A stretch of 26,818 nucleotides of DNA from JAAYUK01 sp035319145 (GTDB taxonomy: Bacteria > Nitrospirota > Thermodesulfovibrionia > Thermodesulfovibrionales > Dissulfurispiraceae), in assembly GCA_035319145.1 (NCBI GenBank), contig DATHDH010000202.1:1-26818 (forward strand), read 5' to 3'. Numbering within the stretch: the first letter of the stretch is position 1; every line of letters starts with the position of its first letter. A program made the translations under genes and the position numbers. Positions 16,405-22,494 of this stretch are shown here, piece after piece. The notes beneath the pieces were generated by a model that saw only the letters and a program-made list of their open reading frames with translations, did not search any database and was not told the DNA's origin.

Positions 16405-17829
16405 TTAGCCCGCAACCGAAGCGGAGCGCCACACACCGCTGCGAAAACGCCGTATCATGAGGAGCCCCTGAAGCAACATTGATGCGACCATCGCCATCCA
16501 GATGCCCGTCGCCCCATAGGCAAACACCTGCGTCAGCATTACGGCGAGCGGCAGGCGAATTATCCACATGGCGACAATTATTACCCACATCGTTCCCCGC
16601 GTATCCCCCGCCCCCTGCATGCCGCCGCCGAGAACGGCGCTGACCGCCATAAAGGGTTCCGCGACCATGTTATACCGCAGGTAGCGCGCGGTCTCTTCGA
16701 GGACGGCCTCATTGCGTGCGAGCGTTGCCGCGACAACTTCGGCCCCGACAAAGAATCCGAGTGCCATGATGCTTACAAAAACCGCTCCGGTGCCGGCAAT
16801 GCTCCACCCGATACGTTCGGCACGGTCGGGATTTCCGGCGCCGAGATTCTGGCCGACCAGGACGGAAGCCGCCATATTCAGCGCAAATGCGGGCAGATAA
16901 ATGATCGCCTCAATGCGGAGACCGTTCGTCATGGCGGCAAGGGCTGTCACGCTGCTCTCTCCAAGGCTGCTCAGCAGGATATAAAGTACCATTGTCCCGG
17001 CATTCCACGAGACCTGCAACATGGCCGCAGGCCAGCTCACCGCGAAGATGCGGCGCACCGTTGCACATGAAAAACGAAGCGGCCCCCGATATATGTCCCG
17101 CCACCGGGAGCGGAGGAATAGGATAAAACTGAGCGCCGTCCCTGCGCTCACTGAACATGCTGTGGCGAATGCAATCCCCCGATATCCGGTATCAAGGACA
17201 AAGACAAAGAACCAGAGCGCCGCGATATCGGCAAGCATCACTACCATCATGATGAGCAGCGGCTTAATCGGCTCTCCGCTGGCGCGGAAGACGGCCCCTG
17301 CAATGATGAGCACATAGTTCGGACCGAGAACAAACGCAAAGATACGGAGAAATTCCGAGGCGATTTCGCGTATTTCGGGCGGGAACCCGGCAGCTCTGAT
17401 AATCTGCGCGCTCAGCGTGACGCAGACCACCATCAGAGCAGCAGCGACGCAACAGCCGAACACAAGGGCCTGACGTGCCACAACGAGCGCCTCGCCGAAA
17501 TCGCCGGCCCCAACGGCACGGGAAACAATAGCCACGGTACCGATGCTGATGGCGTTTGCAAGAATGATTATCAGGAAATAGATCTGGCTCACAAAGCCCA
17601 CTGCCGCTTGCACCTGCGGACTGATCAGGCCGGCTACATACACGTCCGCGAATCCGATCACGAAGTTGCAGATCATGATCAGAACCATCGGCCATGACAT
17701 CTGCCAGATATTCTGCCAAAGGCTTCCGCTGGTGAGATTGAGTTGGTTTGTGCGGGCTTGCATAGGCGCCATAGAGCGGTTTATCTTTATTGTACCTGAA
17801 AAAGAGCCCGGCATTCCCGGTAATGTCAT
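16405..17829 (-). CDS. MATE-family efflux transporter
   Basis: A 474-residue inner-membrane protein with about 12 hydrophobic segments in two similar halves. Family-like blocks are SLWQNIWQMSWPMVLIMI near the start, DVYVAGLISPQVQAAVGFVSQ, GTVAIVSRAVGAGD in the first half and the matching AASVLVGQNLGAGNPDRAERIG in the second, plus the late AVLGGGMQGAGDTRGTM block. MATE proteins export cations, drugs or metabolites in exchange for sodium or protons; the substrate is not readable. The start is uncertain: 17829 has only a weak purine-rich AAAAAGA upstream, and ATGs at 17772 or 17763 begin closer to the conserved part. It lies 35 nt before the CysRS-like gene on the same strand, so the two are probably co-transcribed. 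Confidence 0.88.
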   Translation of the reverse strand: MTLPGMPGSFSGTIKINRSMAPMQARTNQLNLTSGSLWQNIWQMSWPMVLIMICNFVIGFADVYVAGLISPQVQAAVGFVSQIYFLIIILANAISIGTVAIVSRAVGAGDFGEALVVARQALVFGCCVAAALMVVCVTLSAQIIRAAGFPPEIREIASEFLRIFAFVLGPNYVLIIAGAVFRASGEPIKPLLIMMVVMLADIAALWFFVFVLDTGYRGIAFATACSVSAGTALSFILFLRSRWRDIYRGPLRFSCATVRRIFAVSWPAAMLQVSWNAGTMVLYILLSSLGESSVTALAAMTNGLRIEAIIYLPAFALNMAASVLVGQNLGAGNPDRAERIGWSIAGTGAVFVSIMALGFFVGAEVVAATLARNEAVLEETARYLRYNMVAEPFMAVSAVLGGGMQGAGDTRGTMWVIIVAMWIIRLPLAVMLTQVFAYGATGIWMAMVASMLLQGLLMIRRFRSGVWRSASVAG

Positions 17830-17870
17830 GAAGTATCTTTTTATTTACTTAGATGTGGGCTATCCGCTTC

Positions 17871-17911
17871 CAGGCGGGGTGCCTGAGTTTGCACGGCCCG
17901 CGAGCGCGGGC
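17871..17911. repeat. Two adjacent GC-rich hairpins
   Basis: CAGGC/GCCTG (17871-17885, 5-nt loop) and GCCCGC/GCGGGC (17896-17911, 4-nt loop) lie 10 nt apart in the gap between the divergent MATE and LytS genes. Neither is followed by a T-tract. They could be part of a structured 5' leader of the kinase mRNA or protein-binding sites. Confidence 0.35.
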
Positions 17912-18065
17912 AAGGCCAAGTGACACGTGCAGCACGATTCTGCTTCATAACTATGCCTTCCTCTGCAATACAAGGGCTAATCAGCTCGTTTGGAAGCGGA
18001 TGCCCACCACACCGACGGTTCTTCCGGTTTTATGAATAATATGGGGTAAAAGAGTAAAATAGGGC

Positions 18066-19808
18066 ATGGAAGTAATGCAGCCTGCCGTGAATACCCTTCA
18101 ACTGCTCATTACGCTGCTGGAGCGGCTCGGCATATTTGCCGTCGGATTCATCCTGCTGATGCAGTTCAATGCCTTCAAGCGCCTGATAACCGGAAAGGCC
18201 ACGCGCTACGAAAAGCTGATCCTTTCGGTCCTGTTCGGTCTTTTCGGCATTGCGGGAACATATCTCGGGGTGCCGGTGCATGATGCCATAGCAAATTCGC
18301 GCGTTGTGGGCGTCGCGCTCGGGGGAATTCTCGGAGGACCGCTCGTCGGACTCTCTGCAGGGCTGATTGCAGGCGGTCATCGGTTTCTCATCGATGTCGG
18401 CGGTTTTACCGCAATCGCCTGTGCCTTAGCGACTATTGCGGAAGGCTTTGTCGGCAGCCTTCTTTATTATCGCCTCAAACAGGAGCGCTTTGATCCGAGA
18501 GCTGCGTTCTTCGTAGGCATCGCGGTCGAGATTCTACAGATGGCTATCATCCTTGCGATTGCGCGTCCATTCGACGCCGCCGCACAATTGGTCCAGGTCA
18601 TCGCGGTGCCGATGATACTGGCCAATTCGATCGGCCTTGCGGGATTTGTGAAGCTCGTCGAGACGGTATCCAAGGAACAGGAACGCTTCGGCGCATACCA
18701 GGCTCAGACCGCGCTGAAGATAGCCCTTCGTACGCTTCCCTTTCTCCGTGCGGGCCTCACGCGGGAATCTGCACAAAAAACGGCCGAGATCATTCTCGAA
18801 ATGACAGACCTCGATGCGGTAGCGCTTACGGATGAGACACAGATTCTGGCGCATGCCGGGGCGGCATCCGATCATCATGTCGCCCGGACCCCGCTGATGA
18901 CCCAGGCAACACGCTCGGCGCTCACATCCGGGGAGATCACGATCCCCGCAACGAAACAGGAAATCGGCTGCAATCATCCGAAATGCGGGCTTGGTTCCGC
19001 CATCATCGTTCCACTCAAGAGAAATACCAAGGTCATCGGAACCCTTAAACTCTATCGGTTAAAAGAGCAGCGCATCAGCCCGCTCGATCTCGAGCTCGCA
19101 AACGGGCTCGCACACCTCTTTTCGAACCAGCTCGAACTGGCGGAGCTCGATAACCAGAAGAAGCTGGCTCAGGACGCCGAGATACGCGCTCTCCAGGCGC
19201 AGATCAATCCCCACTTCCTCTTCAACACCCTGAACACCATCCGCAGCTACATGCGCACCGATGTTGAAACCGCACGAGACCTCATGGTGAAGCTCGCCGC
19301 GTTTCTCCGCAAGAACATCAATCCGGGCTCCGATTCCTTGCCGCTCGCAACCGAAATCGAACATTGCCGGACCTATCTCGAAATCGAAGCGGCCCGCTTC
19401 GATGACCGGTTGAAGTCCGAATTCGATCTCGACACCGAAGCGATGGATATTGCAGTGCCGCCGCTTATTTTGCAGCCGATTGTCGAAAATGCCATTAAAC
19501 ATGGTATTCTTCCCCGCGAGACCGGCGGCACCGTTGTCGTCTCTGCGTTGCGTGATAACGGAGCCGTGAAGATCAGCATATCGGATGACGGCATCGGCAT
19601 GACGGCGCATACACTGCAATCGCTGTTCAGGACGCCGCATTACGACAACGACAACAGCCGCAAAGAGCAGGAGGGAGCCGGCATAGCACTCAGGAACATC
19701 AACTCGCGGCTCGTTGCCCGGTATGGGCCGGAACACGGGCTCAGAGTGGTCAGTAAGCCCGAGGAGGGAACAGTGGTGGCATTCTCCATCCCGGCAACTT
19801 CATCATGA
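18066..19808 (+). CDS. lytS: LytS-type sensor histidine kinase
   Basis: A 580-residue membrane kinase. Residues 1-200 hold the 5TM-Lyt sensor region with five to six hydrophobic segments, including GILGGPLVGLSAGLIAGGHRF. A GAF domain follows (about 225-355). Next is the LytS-type H-box LQAQINPHFLFNTLNTI, with the phosphoacceptor at about H383, and an HATPase domain with QPIVENAIKHGI, SDDGIGM and GAGIALRNINSRL. LytS kinases of this group sense small metabolites or envelope state (BtsS, for instance, senses pyruvate). The ATG at 18066 lies only 1 nt after AGGG; an ATG three codons later (18075) has better spacing and may be the real start. The stop overlaps the regulator's ATG by four bases. 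Confidence 0.93.
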   Translation: MEVMQPAVNTLQLLITLLERLGIFAVGFILLMQFNAFKRLITGKATRYEKLILSVLFGLFGIAGTYLGVPVHDAIANSRVVGVALGGILGGPLVGLSAGLIAGGHRFLIDVGGFTAIACALATIAEGFVGSLLYYRLKQERFDPRAAFFVGIAVEILQMAIILAIARPFDAAAQLVQVIAVPMILANSIGLAGFVKLVETVSKEQERFGAYQAQTALKIALRTLPFLRAGLTRESAQKTAEIILEMTDLDAVALTDETQILAHAGAASDHHVARTPLMTQATRSALTSGEITIPATKQEIGCNHPKCGLGSAIIVPLKRNTKVIGTLKLYRLKEQRISPLDLELANGLAHLFSNQLELAELDNQKKLAQDAEIRALQAQINPHFLFNTLNTIRSYMRTDVETARDLMVKLAAFLRKNINPGSDSLPLATEIEHCRTYLEIEAARFDDRLKSEFDLDTEAMDIAVPPLILQPIVENAIKHGILPRETGGTVVVSALRDNGAVKISISDDGIGMTAHTLQSLFRTPHYDNDNSRKEQEGAGIALRNINSRLVARYGPEHGLRVVSKPEEGTVVAFSIPATSS

Positions 19809-20551
19809 CGTTACGTGCCTGCATAATAGACGATGAAGCGCCCGCCCGGCGGGAGCTCAAGTTCCTGCTCGATCAGATCGGCGACGTCGAGGTTGTCTGC
19901 GAAGCCGGCAACGGTACGCTAGGCCTGAAGAAAGTCCGCGAGAACAATCCCGACGTGGTGTTCCTCGATATCAACATGCCCGGCCTCAACGGGCTGGAGC
20001 TGTCGCAGATCCTTGCCGATCTGCCGACGCGGCCGCTGATCGTTTTTGCAACGGCCTATGAACAATATGCGCTTCAGGCGTTCGATGTCAGTGCATTCGA
20101 TTACATCCTCAAACCGTTTGAGATCGAACGGCTGCAGAAGACGTTTGCGAAGATTCGCCGGACCCTGCATCAGCCCGCCTCAGCGGATCAGCTTGCCGCG
20201 CCTGCGGAAGCGGCACGCATCCTGAAGATTCCTGCATACAAAAACGATCGGATTATCCCGTTGGCGCCCGAAAAGATACTCTGTGCCCGCGCGGTCGAGG
20301 GCGATGTTATCATTCAGACCTTCGACGGGCAGTTCCTGACAAAGTCGACGCTGAATGAATTGGAACAGAAGCTTGTCCCGCACGGCTTTATCAGGACACA
20401 TCGCAGCTCGCTCGTTAATTTGCAGCATATCGCCGAGATCATTCCGTGGTTCAACGGAAGCTATAAACTAATTTTGGGCGACAAGCAAAAGACAGAGATT
20501 CTGGTAAGCCGGTACAACGCGAAGGAATTAAAAAAACATCTCGATCTATAA
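19805..20551 (+). CDS. lytT: LytTR-family response regulator
   Basis: A 248-residue response regulator. The receiver domain (about 1-120) has CIIDDEAPAR, the phosphoacceptor in VVFLDINMPG (D55), the conserved threonine in VFATAYEQYAL and the lysine in YILKPFE. A flexible linker (about 123-138) leads to a LytTR DNA-binding domain (about 140-248), recognised by ILCARAVEGDVIIQT, GFIRTHRSSLVNLQHI and VSRYNAKELKKHL. LytTR domains bind paired 9-bp direct repeats with a 12-bp spacer. Such repeats occur directly downstream of this gene. ATGA overlap with the kinase gene shows translational coupling. Confidence 0.95.
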   Translation: MTLRACIIDDEAPARRELKFLLDQIGDVEVVCEAGNGTLGLKKVRENNPDVVFLDINMPGLNGLELSQILADLPTRPLIVFATAYEQYALQAFDVSAFDYILKPFEIERLQKTFAKIRRTLHQPASADQLAAPAEAARILKIPAYKNDRIIPLAPEKILCARAVEGDVIIQTFDGQFLTKSTLNELEQKLVPHGFIRTHRSSLVNLQHIAEIIPWFNGSYKLILGDKQKTEILVSRYNAKELKKHLDL

Positions 20552-20552
20552 A

Positions 20553-20604
20553 ACCATTCATCACTAATTTTCTACCATTCATCTCATCTTTTCTACCATT
20601 CGTA
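20553..20604 (+). promoter_or_regulatory. Triple direct repeat, LytTR-type operator
   Basis: ACCATTCATC at 20553-20562, ACCATTCATC at 20574-20583 and ACCATTCGTA at 20595-20604 recur at exactly 21-bp intervals, two helical turns, on the same strand. Each 9-mer fits 8 of 9 positions of the general LytTR site ([TA][AC][CA]GTTN[AG][TG], paired with a 12-bp spacer), and it resembles the AlgR box ACCGTTCGTC. The neighbouring LytTR regulator is the natural binder. The array is downstream, not upstream, of that gene. Confidence 0.72.
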
Positions 20605-20646
20605 CAATCTAACTTCGCTTTATCCGCAACACGCGTTAAACTGAAT

Positions 20647-20663
20647 TACTAAATAATTTAGTA
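20647..20663. repeat. Perfect 17-bp AT-rich palindrome
   Basis: TACTAAAT-A-ATTTAGTA has perfect 8-bp arms around a single base. It lies 43 bp after the last LytTR box, where the transcription start of a box-controlled promoter could fall. It may be an operator; no T-tract follows. Confidence 0.5.
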
Positions 20664-20745
20664 GCTGCACCAATGTTTTCTTTTTTTCGCACGTTACAGG
20701 TATTGAGGGATTTTAAGGCCCCCTCCCCCTCTCTCCTTTATTAAT

Positions 20746-20779
20746 GGGGAGCTCTCCTTCCTGCTCCCCGACTTTTTTT
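20746..20779 (+). terminator. Rightward intrinsic terminator
   Basis: GGGGAGC (20746-20752) pairs with GCTCCCC (20763-20769) around a 10-nt pyrimidine loop and is followed after 3 nt by seven T residues (20773-20779). It would end lytST read-through or a separate transcript starting in the preceding gap. On the minus strand there is no T-run after the stem, so it does not serve the nif operon well. Confidence 0.75.
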
Positions 20780-20869
20780 CCTCTTATGGCCCCAAGAAGT
20801 CCTTAGCCGCGCACCAGCCCACAGGCCGCATCATAATTCACTTCGATCGTTTGACAGAAAGCCGTGCGG

Positions 20870-21148
20870 TCAGATTTCCAGGTGTATCTGGCACTTCTTG
20901 GCGCACGTCTTGACGCATGCTGCACAGCCGATGCAGTCCTCCGGATGGGCAACCGACATAACCTTATTTCCCATGTCATCGCCGAACTCGTCCTCCCCCT
21001 CGAAAGGCTTCTCAATCAACTGAAGGACATTGCGGCTGCACACCTTGTAGCAGCGTCCGCAGCCGATGCATTTGTGAATATCTATCGAGTCCAGAAAGCG
21101 CGGAATCCACTCGGTTCCGCCGCGGGTCTTCCCTGTGATAGTCGCCAT
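20870..21148 (-). CDS. fdxB: Nif-type 2[4Fe-4S] ferredoxin
   Basis: A 92-residue ferredoxin with two cysteine clusters, CIGCGRCYKVC and CIGCAACVKTC, each CxxCxxCxxxC, separated by an acidic insert (EKPFEGEDEFGDDMG). A final AKKC adds one more cysteine. The N-terminal TRGGTEWIPRFLDSIDIHKC resembles the nif-specific ferredoxin III (FdxB) family. It probably carries electrons for nitrogenase cofactor assembly or reduction in the cytoplasm. The ATG at 21148 was chosen over one 13 codons upstream because a GAGGAGG ribosome site lies 10 nt before it. It is the last gene of the leftward nif run, 98 nt after nifI2. Confidence 0.88.
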   Translation of the reverse strand: MATITGKTRGGTEWIPRFLDSIDIHKCIGCGRCYKVCSRNVLQLIEKPFEGEDEFGDDMGNKVMSVAHPEDCIGCAACVKTCAKKCQIHLEI

Positions 21149-21208
21149 GGGATTAGGTCCTCCTCTTGTTTTCAGGCCGATGGCCATCTTTCGTCCCCGC
21201 GGGGAGGT

Positions 21209-21233
21209 CCCGGCACTTGCCCCGGATGCCGGG
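21209..21233. repeat. Intercistronic hairpin between nifI2 and ferredoxin
   Basis: CCCGGCA (21209-21215) pairs with TGCCGGG (21227-21233) across an 11-nt loop, just after the nifI2 stop on the minus strand. There is no T-tract. It may protect the mRNA 3' end or reduce ferredoxin read-through. Confidence 0.35.
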
Positions 21234-21246
21234 AACCCGCAGGCTG

Positions 21247-21663
21247 CTACGCTATCGCTTCGCCGCCGGTTTCACCCGTCCGGACGCGAACAGCGGTACC
21301 GATGGAGCTGACAAAAATCTTGCCGTCGCCCCGCATCCCGGTCGAATTCACCCTGATGATTGCCTTGACAACCTTGGTCACCACATCATCGGGGACGACA
21401 ATCGTCAGGTATCGCTTCGGGACATAGAGCGCCGCCTTCGGAAGCGAATGCTCGACAGCATAGGTCGATGGCGTCGGAGTAAGCTTCACCGCCGTGCAGA
21501 ACTGATCCGGCAATTCCGAATCCATCTCCGCACACATCGCGCCCTTCTGCTTGCCGCGCCCTTCGACGCTTTGAATACTCATTGACGGGTAGCCGAGTTC
21601 ATCCAGTGCGCTCTTCGTCTCGGGAAGCTTATCCCGCCGGATAATTGCGGTAATTTCTTTCAT
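21247..21663 (-). CDS. nifI2: PII-like nitrogenase regulator NifI2
   Basis: A 138-residue PII-family protein of the NifI2 type. It has the PII core (KEITAIIRRDKLPETKSALDELGYPSMSI at the start, GDGKIFVSSIGTAVRVRTGE at the end) and an enlarged T-loop region (about 35-75, GRGKQKGAMCAEMDSELPDQF onward) characteristic of NifI2 compared with GlnB. In methanogens NifI1 and NifI2 together bind dinitrogenase and switch it off when ammonium is available, under control of 2-oxoglutarate and ATP. It starts 2 nt after the nifI1 stop, with its GAGGAGGG ribosome site inside the end of nifI1. The usual GlnB uridylylation tyrosine block is not recognisable. Confidence 0.92.
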   Translation of the reverse strand: MKEITAIIRRDKLPETKSALDELGYPSMSIQSVEGRGKQKGAMCAEMDSELPDQFCTAVKLTPTPSTYAVEHSLPKAALYVPKRYLTIVVPDDVVTKVVKAIIRVNSTGMRGDGKIFVSSIGTAVRVRTGETGGEAIA

Positions 21664-21665
21664 GG

Positions 21666-21983
21666 CTAGAGACCCTCCTCTCCCGTTCTAATCGTATAAG
21701 CCGTGTCCACAGGGCTGACAAATATCTTGCCGTCGCCGATGAAACCGGTCCTCGACTTGTCCTGAATCACCTTGATCACCTTGTCCACGTCGCCGTCGTC
21801 CACCACCGTCATGAGAAGGGTCTTCGGCAGCTCGTCATAATGCACAGGTCCGACCTGCAGCCCTTTTTGCTTCCCGCGCCCGAAGACCGGCATCTTGGTC
21901 AGCGACGGGAATCCCGAGCCCTCCAGCGCAAGCACAACCTCCTGCTCTTTTTCCGGCCGTATGAATGCCCGTATCATCTTCAT
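21666..21983 (-). CDS. nifI1: PII-like nitrogenase regulator NifI1
   Basis: A 105-residue PII-family protein of the NifI1 type, with KMIRAFIRPEKEQEVVLALEGSGFPSLTKMPVFGRGKQKG at the N-terminus and GFIGDGKIFVSPVDTAYTIRTGE at the C-terminus. It is the partner of NifI2 in the post-translational switch-off of dinitrogenase. The start at 21983 has AAGGAGG about 9 nt upstream. It follows nifX by 100 nt and is coupled to nifI2. In the classic arrangement the pair lies between nifH and nifD, so its position here is unusual. Confidence 0.92.
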   Translation of the reverse strand: MKMIRAFIRPEKEQEVVLALEGSGFPSLTKMPVFGRGKQKGLQVGPVHYDELPKTLLMTVVDDGDVDKVIKVIQDKSRTGFIGDGKIFVSPVDTAYTIRTGEEGL

Positions 21984-22083
21984 AATCCATTCCTCCTTGA
22001 TATATCAGCCCATTCCGACTGAAAGGGCTTTTGCGTCGCGTGTGCGAATTGCATTTCTTCTCTGGGCCAGTTTGTTCGCCATC

Positions 22084-22476
22084 CTACTGATTGAGCACCT
22101 TTCTCAGCCATGGCGGAGGAGATGTTCGCACCGTTTCGAGCAGCTTGTCGAGCGACTCCTGAATGGTCACGACATCTTTGACCTTGATAGGCATAATTCC
22201 CTTCTTGATAAGCCGCGCGGCGGACGGCCCGCCGATTTCAGTCAAGTAGATGATCTTGCAATCAGCAAGTCGTTCGACTTTGTCCTCCACCCTGTCGTCA
22301 TGGATCTGCCCCATGCCGCGCGTTTCAACCACCGTTTGATCGATTCCGTCTGCAAATCTTCTTTGTTCCACGAACATAAATGCATCTACGGTCATGTCAT
22401 AGATAGCGAACATCCCTGCACGGCCGAAGTGCTCATCCACATGAATGCCGTCCGTAGTCGCAAATCCAACTTTCAT
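22084..22476 (-). CDS. nifX: Nitrogenase cofactor carrier NifX
   Basis: A 130-residue protein of the NifX/NifB-C-terminal/NafY family, which binds the NifB cofactor or VK-cluster and passes iron-molybdenum cofactor precursors to or from NifEN. It opens with the family signature MKVGFATTDGIHVDEHFGRAGMFAIYDM and has the later DCKIIYLTEIGGPSAARLIKKGIMPIKV block. Length is near the usual 130-160. The start has AGGAGG about 7 nt upstream and lies 18 nt after the nifEN stop, as expected for an operon. Confidence 0.93.
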   Translation of the reverse strand: MKVGFATTDGIHVDEHFGRAGMFAIYDMTVDAFMFVEQRRFADGIDQTVVETRGMGQIHDDRVEDKVERLADCKIIYLTEIGGPSAARLIKKGIMPIKVKDVVTIQESLDKLLETVRTSPPPWLRKVLNQ

Positions 22477-22494
22477 TTCAACACCTCCTCTGCT

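Larger units (their letters stand above)
20552..20869. other. Non-coding gap with LytTR boxes, palindrome, terminator
   Basis: This 318-bp gap between the convergent lytT and ferredoxin genes holds three 21-bp-spaced repeats (20553-20604), a weak -10-like TAAACT (20637-20642), a 17-bp palindrome (20647-20663) and a rightward intrinsic terminator (20746-20779). The only short frame, a 23-codon ATG frame beginning near 20672, lacks a ribosome site. The last 90 bp before the ferredoxin stop show no clear feature. Confidence 0.6.

Noticed and set aside
16370..16588. N-terminal extension of the CysRS-like gene
   Set aside because: The extra 73 residues overlap the MATE gene in another frame and do not resemble CysRS, whose N-terminus begins at MLRLFNT.
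17868..17935. Possible TPP riboswitch or tRNA-like element (GGGGTGCCTGAG stretch)
   Set aside because: Only the first half resembles a TPP aptamer. The second conserved half (ACCTGAT...AATGCC type) is absent, and no cloverleaf can be drawn.
20672..20743. 23-codon ORF in the gap after the LytTR boxes
   Set aside because: No ribosome site precedes the ATG and the composition is low in information; kept only as an option in the small RNA finding.
22024..22083. Possible sigma54 promoter for nifI1 on the minus strand
   Set aside because: A TGGCCC and a TGCA occur, but the spacing between the GG and GC elements is 14 bp where 10 is required.
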